This document shows, piece after piece, positions 34,808 to 46,376 of a stretch of DNA of 64,000 bases; positions within the stretch are counted from its first letter, which is position 1; each line of letters starts with the position of its first letter. Origin of the DNA: Helichrysum umbraculigerum (taxonomy: Eukaryota; Streptophyta; Magnoliopsida; Asterales; Asteraceae); NCBI GenBank assembly GCA_949592205.1, contig CATIUR010000001.1:1998001-2062000 (forward strand), read 5' to 3'. The position numbers were made by a program, and so were the translations under genes. Below the pieces are notes generated by a model, which was not told the origin of the DNA, made no database searches, and worked only from the letters and a program-made list of their open reading frames with translations.

Positions 34808-37433
34808 TGTAACACCCGCCAAATTAGGGCTAGTAATTAGTGCCTAATCATATGTTAATACATGTAATTAGTTCTGTGTTAGGCTAATTAATGTATCGAA
34901 TTATCTATATTGTTGAATATATACGAAAAAGCGATTTGATTAAATCTTACGCAATTTAAAATCGAATGTATTTCGATTCAATTTAATACGGACGTTGGTG
35001 ACCAATTTTATTAAATAACGTTTTATATCAAAAATATTATTATAATAATATTTCGTATTCATTCGGATCATACAAACAAAACTTACATAATTTAAGATAT
35101 TAAAACGCGCAAACTAAATAAACAAACCTACATTTTATAATTCCAATATAGATTTATTTGTAAAATATTTAAATAAAATATCGCGTAATAATTTGTATTT
35201 TAAAACATACCATTTAATATGTAAAATAATTATTTAACGTTTAAACGACGGAGCAAACGAACGCCACACGGAGAACGGAGACTGAAAAGTTGGAGGATAA
35301 CCTCCAACTCACCTCCCCATTCTTTCTCATTTCTCTCTTTCATTCTCTCTCTCTTCCATATTTTCTCTCAAAGTTTCATCACCACCAACCTCACAAAATC
35401 AACAAATACTACCACTAAACGCACTCGAAATTCATCGGCCCTTTGGAATAAAAGACTCACCGCATCACGATCTATCATCCTATCTTTTCGGATTTCTCAT
35501 CCGACACTTTGTAAGTTTCCGACAAATCCCGAAATCTCTCGTTTTTAAATGTTTTCACTTGTTAGTGGTTTGTAACAACTCATAATGTCCACAAAAAGGG
35601 TTGGGTAAAAATATTGGACCGATCGGAAACTCGAAAACACGATTTTTACTCGAAATCCGTCGAACAGTCTTAAGTGACGCTATTGTGCCAAAAACAGTGC
35701 TAGCGACACTATAGTGTCGCTATGCCTAAGTGTCGCCCCTATAGCGACACTACTTAAGTGCCGCTATAACACATACACCGTCACTTCCATAGTGACGCAA
35801 GCATATAACCATCAGCAGAAACATGCGACACTTCGTAAGTGTCGCTATCATCAGTAAAAGCCCATAACTTTCAGTAGAAACGAATGACGTCAGGTTACTA
35901 CAGATGACGTCACCCGAACCTCATACCGTCACTTCAATAGTGACGCATACACTATTTAACGGCACTTCCCTAATGCCGCCCTCTATGTTAACCGACACTA
36001 CTTAACGACACTCCCTTAGTGCCGCCATGCTATTTTACCCGACACTTCTTTAGTGTCGCTATACTACACGTCACTCCTTAAGTGACGCACAAATTCTGGA
36101 AATATCTATTTTATACGACACTCCTTAAGTGTTGCCATCTTACGGAACCCGTCACTCCTTAAGTGACGCATGACATGATACACGACACTATCCTAGTGAC
36201 ACATACCTTTATACCGACACCAAAACCCGACACTCCATAAGTGACGCATAGAACATGTAAGTGACGCATATAAGTGTCGCATAAAACAGCAGGTTTTTCA
36301 AACTAAAATTTCACTAAGTGTCTAACCTTTGTAACCTCAAATACTTATATGATACGATTTATAAAACACTTGGGACACCTTTGTAGGTGCAAAACATCAA
36401 TAACTTGGTAATAATACCTAAAGTTTATTATTTCAAATCCGTCACCAACGGGCCGTACATTTTTCAAACACTTAAACTTATCAACCAAATAGTGGAGATT
36501 TGGACATTATAGTTGAACGAACAACTACAGGGGTGATCTTTTGAGATACCCAATCATATTTATAACCATCGCGTATCGTGGACACCCTCAGGTTACAAGT
36601 CTTTGGACTTTATACTCGGCTAATCAACTTACGTTTGTTTAAACGCTTTCCGACTCAGGTGAGTCTCATGGCCCCTCTTTTTACTGTTTTACTCAGGGGT
36701 GTGATACATTGCTTATTTTAACATGTGAACGCAAGTACAAACATTTCATATACCACATGAGTTTTTCACAACTAATCATTTAAAGTCCTCCGTCATCATA
36801 GTTGTTAATACGTTGTAGCGTGAATATTAGTATATGGTACCATATAGGATTGACCCTCCTCGTTCGGGTTAGCAAGCACTAACCGGGTAAACGGACGCAC
36901 TAATATTTGGGAAGACGAATGTTGATTAGGCATTCGTGGAGGCACCTCGCCCGGAATTCTCTATAGGGGACCCGGCCCTCGAGTTAAGCTCAACTATGTG
37001 GTCATGGCTGTATACACGATTATTATCATTATCAATTGCTAGATGCAATTCAATTATTTAAATCTTGCGGTTCATACGATATTACTTGATTTCAAACCTG
37101 TGAGCTCACCAGCTTTTAGCTGACCTTTTAGTATGTATCGCAGGTACCAAGCAGTAGGCTGTTTCTGCTTCAGGACTTTTAGCTCGAGTCAGCATACAGA
37201 CGATTGAGATTTTCTTGCATTAGTATATTTTGTACAAGTACTTATGTACTGAAATCTCCTTTTATTTAAACTCGAGCTATGTAAAGTTATAAATGTTGTA
37301 AACATTTCAATTATCAATATATTTTGTTAAAACGACGCATATAGAGTCGTTTACTATATATCTTTGTGCTTTGCTATTGATTAGTAACACCCAAATCAAG
37401 CTTCCGCAAATCATCAAATTTGGGGGTGTTACA
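34808..37433 (+). mobile_element. Nested solo LTR (2626 bp) of a relative of the complete element
   Basis: Starts TGTAACACCCGCCAAATTAG and ends TTTGGGGGTGTTACA, like the LTR at 13517-15795 but clearly diverged and in the opposite orientation. Perfect 5-bp target duplication ATTAT at 34803-34807 and 37434-37438. The 3' LTR of the host element keeps the unoccupied site at about 42400-42416. No internal region or second LTR remains, so recombination between two LTRs probably removed the rest. Confidence 0.93.
35665..36285. repeat. AGTGTCGC/GCGACACT/AGTGACGC word array in the solo LTR
   Basis: Roughly 25 copies or near-copies of GCGACACT, AGTGTCGC and AGTGACGC over 620 bp, in both orientations, often as adjacent inverted pairs (for example AGCGACACTATAGTGTCGCT). 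Same LTR position as the GCGACGT array of the complete element, but with a different word. Confidence 0.88.
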
Positions 37434-38024
37434 ATTATTATTGAGGATAATAATTACGTACTCCGTTTGAAATTTAAATACATTTTAGATACAGAAAACT
37501 ATCCGTACATTTTAAGTAAAACAAAGTTACAATTTTATACATCCGTAAAAACATTTTTATAAAATACTTAAATTAAAAACTTATACGAATCTATTTTTAG
37601 AAAATTATCATTTCAAAAGATTACACTACATAACGATCGGGTACGCGAACACGGGGTGAAAAATACACACACACCTCAATAATTGAGGCCGGTGTATATA
37701 CACCGACCCCAATTATTTCCCTCTCGCAAACATACACTCGGCTCTCATCTCTTTCTCTCGGTTCCTCTCCATCGATCAACAACAACAATATCAGAAACCC
37801 GAATCATAATCATCATCATCTCCATCCTTGTTCAACATCATCATCATCGTGTTCTTCATCATCATCAACATCCGTTTAGTTTTCAAAATTGCAAGAATCG
37901 TTCACCGTTTCCTTTTAATTTCGTGTTTAAAATACGTAGTATAACATGTATTACCATTTTACTAAGTTGTTAGTATGCGGAATTTGGATTTAAAACTGGT
38001 TTTGTTAAGTTGTCGGACGAACAG

Positions 38025-38330
38025 ACCCTGGCAACCCGGCGGGTACTTCTGTAAAATAGCCCAATCCGGACGGCTTCATCAGAAGCCGAACGGCTTCCCC
38101 TTAGTTCCACTTCAAAACTCGAACAAAATCACCAGAAGCCGACCTGCTTCCTACGAAGCCGCCGGCTTTCCATGAAGCCGGACTGCTTCCTCTTAAACCG
38201 AACGGCTTCCTGCTGTTTCCCCTTGAAAACCATTGAATCCGGCGTATTAAATTAAATTCGGAGGATTCCCATCATAGCTTCATTACCCGGCGGGTACTTT
38301 GCCTACCCGGCGGGTACCCAGCCCAGAAAA
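38025..38330. repeat. GAAGCCG/CGGCTTC and CCCGGCGGGTAC word array, 5' LTR of gag-only element
   Basis: About ten CGGCTTC/GAAGCCG words in both orientations plus several CCCGGCGGGTAC words within 300 bp. The 3' LTR has a variant array at about 42970-43285, with an extra stretch of about 40 bp and a different number of words. Confidence 0.87.
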
Positions 38331-39655
38331 CGATTTTTGCCTTTAAATTAACATTCATGGTTTGAAAATAAAAACTATTAATATTCGGAAATAATACGAT
38401 ACATTAAGATAACTTATAAAGTATATTTATACAAAACTAACTAAATTATATTTTTGGAATATAATTTCAATCCGTCACCAACGGACCGTACATTTTACAA
38501 AACTTCAAACATGAATACGAGGCGAATACTTTGGACTCAATTAATCAAACAAACAACTATACGAACGATTAATTAAAGTATTCACTTACACTTGTACAAT
38601 CTCGCGTGTTTAGGACACTAGGAGATTACGTTGGTTCATGCGCTCACCTTAGGATTGCTTGCTCATCAGGTGAGTCTCACGGCCCCATTTTCACTGTTTA
38701 CTGTTTTTAAATTCGGGGGAGATGCAACACAAATTATTTTCGTGATCACTGTTATTCGGTTAGTTAATTTAGTTGTTAACTTAATTAACTGCATTGTTAC
38801 TTGCATTCGGTTTACCATTTTGGTACATTGTTCGGTTATCATTGTCGGTCTTGATTTTCATTGTTCGGTATATGCACGAGTGTTTTAATTCGGTAAAAGT
38901 CCTCAACAGTGTATGATTCATTAACTTAATAAGGCGCGGTTACTAAAGGATAGTACTATCATGGGAGTGACGTCCCCGTCCGGGTTGCTAGCTACAACCA
39001 AGATTAAAAACGGACACTTTAGTAATTGTCATGGATGTGTCACCAAATCGGGAGGCAAAGATCGGGTTAGGCTTTGAATCATAGCTCAGTGCAATACAGA
39101 TGTCGGTTATATCATTGGTCGGAAACCTTAATAGGTTTATCATTGGTCGGAAACCTTAATAGGTTTATCGTTGTTCGGTTACATTGTTTATCATAGTTCA
39201 GTTATATTGTTTAACATTGTTCGGTTTACATTGTTTAATTATCGTCGGATAATCATGTTGATCACATCAATGTTTATTTTAACCTGTGAGATTCACCAGC
39301 TTTATAGCTGACCTTTTAGTGTTGTATTCTCAGGTGCTCATCAACAGTAGGAATGGCCTACAGGATAAGCTAGCTATCACGAGTCGCATGCATCCATTTA
39401 GACATGAAGATTTTCTTGCATTATATTTTGTATAATGGTTATGTATTAAAATCTTCCGAAATCATTTTGCGAACTCACTACTATGTTTCAAACTTATGAC
39501 TTAAACTTTGACTACTTTTGAAAACTTATGTAATGTAATGTATTTTCTACAACGTCTCATTTAGAGTCGTTTGCTTGTACTTTGGTGTTTTGATATTTGA
39601 TTAGTCATGCCCCAAAACAGTCGCTTCCGCAAAGCATGAAATTGGGGGTGTGACA

Positions 39656-40473
39656 GATTGGTATCAGAGCCTAAGGTTATAGCGAACTAGGTTGCATTTA
39701 GTGGGCCTAGACTATAACTGTTAGGCAGTATTCATCATTAGATATAACTGGTTCAGGAATTTCATCATACAAGTTTAATTTAACATAACCTGATCAACTA
39801 TGTACAATTAAATGAAGATGATGTAAGATCTGAAAGGGGTTATGTTGAACAGGAATGTATTAGTTGACTCTGACCACGAGAGAACCGTGACTTCTAATTG
39901 TTTTATGCTAGACACAACTAGGTAGATAATATGTATGTATACATGGGTTATACATATATGATTAGGCCTAGTAATATCCTCAGATACTTGGTAACGAACT
40001 TATTGTTCATATACGCCTTAGGAACTGGCCTATGGTAAGTTGATCGAGTCAGGAAGATAGTACCGGGATGTGCCCTACCTGAGAGGTTCATCTCTTCGAA
40101 ATAGGCTTACCCTAGGTAGAGATTAAAACTTCGACATCTTATTTGACACAAACTGGTCATCAGAGGACCATCTTTCACTCACCCATCAGTTTTAACATTC
40201 GAATCCGGTATTCCTCTAAGTACAAATCTTTTTCTACCTCCCTATCACATTCCGCATAACTGCTGATACATATTCGGATGTAATATCCCTTTCACTTTCG
40301 TAAACCTTAATACTTGTAATCATTTGAACTCGCATGTTAAATGATTACAATCTTCTTTATTCTACGCCGTTGATTGTCACTTGTGTTGTAATATATTACT
40401 GTTATATATGCAACTACGATGATCATATTCTTGTACGAAACTCTGACATGTCCCTTATATTCATTGAAGGAAC
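39656..40473 (+). other. Primer site and leader of the gag-only element
   Basis: TGGTATCAGAGC at 39659-39670 is the Met-tRNA primer site. The next 300 bp closely resemble the leader of the complete element on its strand (shared GAACTAGGTTGCATTTAGTG, CTGATCAACTATGTACAATT, ATGATGTAAGATCTGAAAGG). After about 39960 the similarity stops where the other element has its extra ORF; I see no relic of that ORF here. Confidence 0.85.
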
Positions 40474-41556
40474 ATGCCTCCACGACGCCAAAAGTTCACT
40501 CAAGCTCAGGTTGATCGACTGGTTGCTGACGCAGTACTTGCCGAGCAACAAAGATCTGAAAGTGTCGAAACAACACCAAGTACCACTGTGGTAAAACCGT
40601 GCACCTACACGGATTTCCTTAACTGCAATCCTCTGAACTTCAACGGCACTGAAGGTGCCATTGGGTTGTTGAGATGGTTGGAAAAGACAGAGGCAGTCTT
40701 TCGCATCTGCAGCTGCCCTGAGAACTGTAAGGTCAAGTTCGCCACCTACACTTTCATGGACGATGCTCTGACGTGGTGGAACACTTATGCTGACTCCGTG
40801 GGTCAAGACATTGCTCTGGAAACTCCCTGGGATGAGCTGAAGAAAATGCTCAAGGATGAGTATTGTCTTAGGGATGAGATCCAACAGCTCGAGGCAGAAT
40901 TCTAGAATCTCACCACTCAAGGGAATGACATTGCTGGCTACTCTTCCCGATTTAATCAGTTGGCGCACCTGTGTCCATCTATGGTGGATACAGAATCCAA
41001 GCGAATTGAGCGCTATGTCTGGGGACTTCCTCCACAAATTCAAGGGATGGTTACTTCATCCAACTCTGCTACATTTCATGGTACTGTGCGCATGGCACAT
41101 AAGCTGATGGCACAGATCGTTCGCCAAGGAACGTCTGTTGTCAAGAGTACTGTAAACCATCCTAGTGATAACAAGAGAAAACCTGAGGGAAATCCTGATA
41201 ATCAAAGTCCGGCTACCAAAAAGCCTGCAACCATCAAGGCCAACACCTCTGGGTCTGAAAATAAGAAAGAGTACACTGGAACCAAACCCTACTGCTCAAA
41301 GTGTAAATGTCATCATGACGGGCCTTGTGGCACCCCCTGTGATAAGTGCCAGCGTTATGGTCATTCTGCTAAGGATTGCCGAACGAAAGCTTGTTTCGAA
41401 TGTGGAACTGTAGGTCACTACAGAAGTGACTGTCCAAACTTAAAGGACAAGAACATCGACCCTGCTCGAGGAAGAGCCTACGTACTCAGAACTAGGGAAG
41501 ACGACCAGAACCCTAGACTCATTGACTTGCTCAACACGGGTATGGTCACTCATTAA
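40474..41556 (+). pseudogene. gag gene of the gag-only element, one in-frame stop
   Basis: 361 codons from MPPRRQKFTQAQVDRLVADA to the final stop. Gag core: CTYTDFLNCNPLNFNGTEGA, LRWLEKTEAVFRICSC, TWWNTYADSVGQ. Zinc-binding region: CSKCKCHHDGPC, then two CCHC knuckles CDKCQRYGHSAKDC and CFECGTVGHYRSDC. Codon 144 (40903-40905) is TAG where the complete element has Trp (EEFWNLKVQG versus EAEF-stop-NLTTQG), so a single G-to-A change breaks it. The frame after the stop is clean. The protein ends just after the knuckles (ARGRAYVLRTRE), where the complete element runs on into protease. Gag packages element RNA; this copy would yield only a 143-residue N-terminal fragment unless the stop is read through. 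Confidence 0.93.
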
Positions 41557-42142
41557 TGACCTGATTGCTTTACACTGTTTACATGGATAGATATTACTTG
41601 TTGCTTGATATCTTTTATGTTTTCCCTAGATCCTAAGTGCACAATAGAATTAGGGAAAAAGGGACAATTTAGGTTCTATAATTTCTTTAAGAGACGAGGT
41701 TTAGCTTACATAAGTATTGGGATAACAAATCCTACATTGTTTATACCGGAAAACATTGATATTTTGTGTAAACAATGGGTCACATCCCATATAGAGCTAA
41801 TGTAGGTTGAATCAATTAGTTTCTATAGGAGACTGATAGAATCTAGATTAAGCGGCGATACTGCTACTCGTTACAAATTGTATGAACACAGTACGACTCA
41901 CTGAATTCGGAGGATTGTAAATACAAATCATAGTAATACTTGTTAAGATGGACCGACCGTGTCACATGGGTAACGGTCGGGTAAAGAATCGGACTTCTCC
42001 ATTATTCATTTGAGATCGGTAGGTTTAACCCTAACAAGGGGAGAAGGATAAATCGGATGTCTTAGTATTAGACGTGTCACATAGTCGGCCTAAGAAACAT
42101 GCGAATCTAGGTTTCACTTGAATTTCGGGACGAAATTCTCCT
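41557..42142 (+). other. Remaining internal DNA of the gag-only element
   Basis: No pol domain. A short stretch near 41630 reads LDPKCTIELGKKG, faintly like the protease region of the complete element (LDSKYTIELANGK), so a protease scrap may remain. The last 200 bp before the 3' LTR (AATTTCGGGACGAAATTCTC) match the pre-LTR region of the complete element. Confidence 0.55.
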
Positions 42143-42155
42143 AACAAGGGGAGAA
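42143..42155 (+). other. Polypurine tract of the gag-only element
   Basis: AACAAGGGGAGAA immediately before the 3' LTR start TGTGACACC. Confidence 0.9.
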
Positions 42156-42247
42156 TGTGACACCCGGTCAAAATAACCCAAAATTGGGTCCCAATTTAAA
42201 CTTTTAAACCACGTATTATATACGTGTTAACACTTAAGCATTCAAGC

Positions 42248-42305
<58 letters not shown>

Positions 42306-44615
42306 AACCGAAACGATTATTTAATAATCACGAATACACGAATTTAACAAAACGTAGAAACTCAAAATGAAAGCTAGCGAAAAACATTTTTAAATCAAGT
42401 ATTATTATTGAGGATAATAATTACGTACTCCGTTTGAAATTTAAATACATTTTAGATACAGAAAACTATCCGTACATTTTAAGTAAAACAAAGTTACAAT
42501 TTTATACATCCGTAAAAACATTTTTATAAAATACTTAAATTAAAAACTTATATGAATCTATTTTTAGAAAATTATCATTTCAAAAGATTACACTACATAA
42601 CGATCGGGTACGCGAACACGGGGCGAAAAATACACACACACCTCAATAATTGAGGTCGGTGTTATTTCCCTCTCACAAACATACACTCGGCTCTCATCTC
42701 TTTCTCTCGGTTCCTCTCCATCGATCAACAACAACAATATCAAAAACCCGAATCATAATCATCATCATCTCCATCCTTGTTCAACATCATCATCATCGTG
42801 TTCTTCATCATCATCAACATCCGTTTCGTTTTCAAAATTGTAAGAATCGTTCACCGTTTCCTTTTAATTTCGTGTTTAAAATACGTAGTATAACATGTAT
42901 TACCATTTTACTAAGTTGTTAGTATGCGGAATTTGGATTTAAAACTGGTTTTGTTAAGTTGTCGGACGAACAGACCCTGGCCGGACCAGGATACCCGACG
43001 GGTTCCCCTAGTACCCAGCGGGTACTTCTGTAAAATAGCCCAATCCGGACGGCTTCATCAGAAGCCGAACGGCTTCCCCTTAGTTCCACTTCAAAACTTG
43101 AACAAAATCACCAGAAGCCGACCTGCTTCCTACGAAGCCGCCGGCTTCCCATGAAGCCGGACTGCTTCCTCTTAAACCGAACGGCTTCCTGCTGTTTCCC
43201 CTTGAAAACTATTGAATCCGGCGTATTGAATTAAATCCGGCGGATTCCCATCATAGCTTCATTACCTGGCGGGTACCCAGCCCAGAAAACGATTTTTGCT
43301 ATTAAATTAACATTCATGGTTTGAAAATAAAAACTATTAATATTCGGAAACAATACGATACGTTAAGATAACTTATAAAGTATATTTATACAAAACTAAC
43401 TAAATTATATTTTTGGAATATAATTTCAATCCGTCACCAACGGACCGTACATTTTACAAAACTTCAAACATGAATACGAGGCGAATACTTTGGACTCAAT
43501 TAATCAAACAAACAACTATACGAACGATTAATTAAAGTATTCATTTACACTTGTACAATCTCGCGTGTTTAGGACACTAGGAGATTACGTTGGTTCACGC
43601 GCTCACCTTAGGATTGCTTGCTCATCAGGTGAGTCTCACGGCCCCATTTTCACTGTTTACTGTTTTTAAATTCGGGGGAGATGCAACACAAATTATTTTC
43701 GTGATCACTGTTATTCGGTTAATTAATTTAGTTGTTAACTTAATTAACTGCATTGTTACTTGCATTCGGTTTACCATTTTGGTACATTGTTCGGTTATCA
43801 TTGTCGGTCTTGATTTTCATTGTTCGGTATATGCACGAGTGTTTTAATTCGGTAAAAGTCCTCAACAGTGTATGATTCATTAACTTAATAAGGCACGGTT
43901 ACTAAAGGATAGTACTATCATGGGAGTGACGTCCCCGTCCGGGTTGCTAGCTACAACCAAGATTAAAAATGGGCACTTTAGTAATTGTCATGGGTGTGTC
44001 ACCAAATCGGGAGGCAAAGATCGGGTTAGGCTTTGAATCATAGCTCAGTGCAATACAGATGTCGGTTATATCATTGGTCGGAAACCTTAATAGGTTTATC
44101 ATTGGTCGGAAACCTTAATAGGTTTATCATTGTTCGGTTACATTGTTTATCATAGTTCGGTTATATTGTTTAACATTGTTTGGTTTACATTGTTTAATTA
44201 TCGTCGGATAATCATGTTGATCACATCAATGTTTATTTAAACCTGTGAGATTCACCAGCTTTATAGCTGACCTTTTAGTGTTGTATTCTCAGGTGCTCAT
44301 CAACAGTAGGAATGGCCTACAGGATAAGCTAGCTATCACGAGTCGCATGCATCCATTTAGACATGAAGATTTTCTTGCATTATATTTTGTATAATGGTTA
44401 TGTATTAAAATCTTCCGAAATCATTTTGCGAACTCACTACTATGTTTCAAACTTATGACTTAAACTTTGTACTACTTTTGAAAACTTATGTAATGTAATG
44501 TATTTTCTACAACGTCTCATTTAGAGTCGTTTGCTTGTACTTTGGTGTTTTGATATTTGATTAGTCATGCCCCAAAACAGTCGCTTCCGCAAAGCATGAA
44601 ATTGGGGGTGTGACA
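42156..44615 (+). repeat. 3' LTR of the gag-only element
   Basis: 2460 bp, uninterrupted. It carries a long (AT)n run (about 42249-42296) and lacks about 18 bp of the 5' LTR, including the TATA-like GTATATACAC. Candidate donor CATCAGGTGAGTC at 43623-43635 and acceptor TGTATTCTCAGGTGC at about 44282-44296. Confidence 0.93.
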
Positions 44616-46376
44616 ATATCCAAAATTCTTAAGATATACATATGCTAACTTGGGTCATCCTAGTTTTTTATTATCTGCGATGATCCCCATCAGGTGACTC
44701 TGTATTAGCGATAGTCTGTATAACTACAATGACAAATCCTTTATCGTGTTCTTCATTACCAACATGTGTTATCATTCCACCATGATGGTGGTGTATTTTT
44801 TCACTTTCATGTGATGACTTTTTGAAGTGGGCATGTTGAGAAAGTTCATCAATGGCCAGAAAGATTGTATCAACACATTTAACTATGTCAATTAGTATTG
44901 AAGCGACTGTGATAAGTGGAATTGTATCAAGAACGTCCCATTCTCCTACCATGGAAGTTTGCAACGCTATATTGGCTTCTGCTACCGCCTTTCGACATGT
45001 TTGAAGATGGATAGCAGAACTAGAAGGATATGAGAATGACTTTAATGATAGTGCTAATTCTGTCAGAGCTTTTCCGGCCTCATAGCTTATTTTTGTGCAT
45101 GGTTTTTGAACTCTATTTCGAAACTCTGAAGGTTCCTGTAAAATATTAGGAAAATACAGTAATTAGTCATTTATAGACCGTAAATATGATACTCTATCTT
45201 CTATTTCTCTTTCACACATAAACATTTAAGTGTGTAAGCACAATTTATGTAGAAACTTTGGTTCCATTAGATATTCGTTTAGTAACTGTAATTATTTTCC
45301 CAAGTTATTTGAGTGTTATTTCAATTCTAGTTTCTCTGAAAGAGGGATCAATCAAATAAACAAAGAACATAGCAGATCATAGATGTTAACTAATGTTAAT
45401 GTAAGTATTTAACAATTTAGTATGCATATATATTGAATAGAGTAGTTAACATCAATTACACATACAAATTCTTTTGCAAGTACTTAGAACGTAACATCTA
45501 CTATGCATATAGTCATATAGAACCTTTGATATGTATCGAATAGTTCGATAACCATACTTTATTAATGTATTCATGCATTTCAGAAATTTTGGAACGTATT
45601 AGTATTTACTTCTAAAACTTTATACATCGTCTCTTCGGTTTAGACATAAATATTGAATAATAGTACGATCAAGGAAGATAAAAAAAAAACGTAATTGAAA
45701 TTTGGAATCGATGTATCCATTTAGAGCTTCAATATGATATGCACATTGTCAAGTAAGAACACCATTCTTCATATACTGTTTCCATGGATGATTAAACCGA
45801 AATTTTCCATGTCCTGGTTCCCACCATGCAAAATTTGCCTGGTTCCACATATCACATTTATATGTCTATGTATGTGGTTGTTGTATATATATAGTATAAC
45901 TTAATGGTTGTGACTACTAAACTTACCAGAGTTTCCTCGGTAGATTTAGAATTAAGAACACTTTTGTAAGCAACAAGAAATGATTTCTCACTTATATTCA
46001 ATCTATCTTCTCTATCTCCATCTAATGGAAGTTCAAAAATTTCTCCTCCAAATCCTGCATATTTATGGCAAGTAAACATTCATAGATAAAAGATTTTGGT
46101 GAGACATAATTTTTTGATTTAGGATTTTGGATTGAGATAAAAAAACACAACTCAATTGTATTTATATATGAATGTACCTTCGAAGAAGCTTGCAAGCTTT
46201 TCCAAATTGTAAACGATAAGACTATGAAGATCTTCTCCAGCCTATACAGGGCAAACACATAGCGAGATTATTATACATGTTACACCACCTAAGATGACTG
46301 TCAATAAACGGTGGTGTGCCAATTCTATAATTTTATCGACAAGGTAACTTAACACGGCTACCAAACTGAATGTGAG

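Larger units (their letters stand above)
34596..39655 (+). repeat. 5' LTR of the gag-only element (split)
   Basis: Starts TGTGACACCCGG and ends GGGGGTGTGACA. Without the nested solo LTR and its duplicated 5 bp it is about 2429 bp. A TATA-like GTATATACAC (about 37692-37701) precedes a CT-rich, CAACAA-containing leader from about 37720. Compared with the 3' LTR it has a shorter (AT)n run and an additional CCCGGCGGGTAC word. Confidence 0.92.
34596..44615 (+). mobile_element. Gag-only LTR retrotransposon (TR-GAG type), with nested solo LTR
   Basis: 5' LTR 34596-39655 (interrupted by a 2.6-kb solo LTR), internal region 39656-42155 (2500 bp) and 3' LTR 42156-44615 (2460 bp). Perfect 5-bp target duplication ATATC at 34591-34595 and 44616-44620. 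Primer site and polypurine tract are present. Only a gag-like gene is encoded; protease, RT, RNase H and integrase are missing. Its gag and the leader after the primer site resemble those of the complete element at 5698-15795, so a relative of that element is a candidate helper. By eye about 28 substitutions separate the LTRs (around 1.2%), mostly transitions. Confidence 0.93.

Noticed and set aside
34596..39655. Reading the 5.1-kb left repeat as a separate retrotransposon
   Set aside because: It is one LTR interrupted by a solo LTR; the partner LTR at 42156-44615 shows the uninterrupted form.
40423..41043. 206-codon minus-strand ORF over the gag gene
   Set aside because: It is antisense to a gag with clear zinc knuckles and core motifs; a shadow frame.
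41605..41805. 66-codon ORF as a remaining protease gene
   Set aside because: Only about a dozen residues look like the protease region and the DTGA site is absent.
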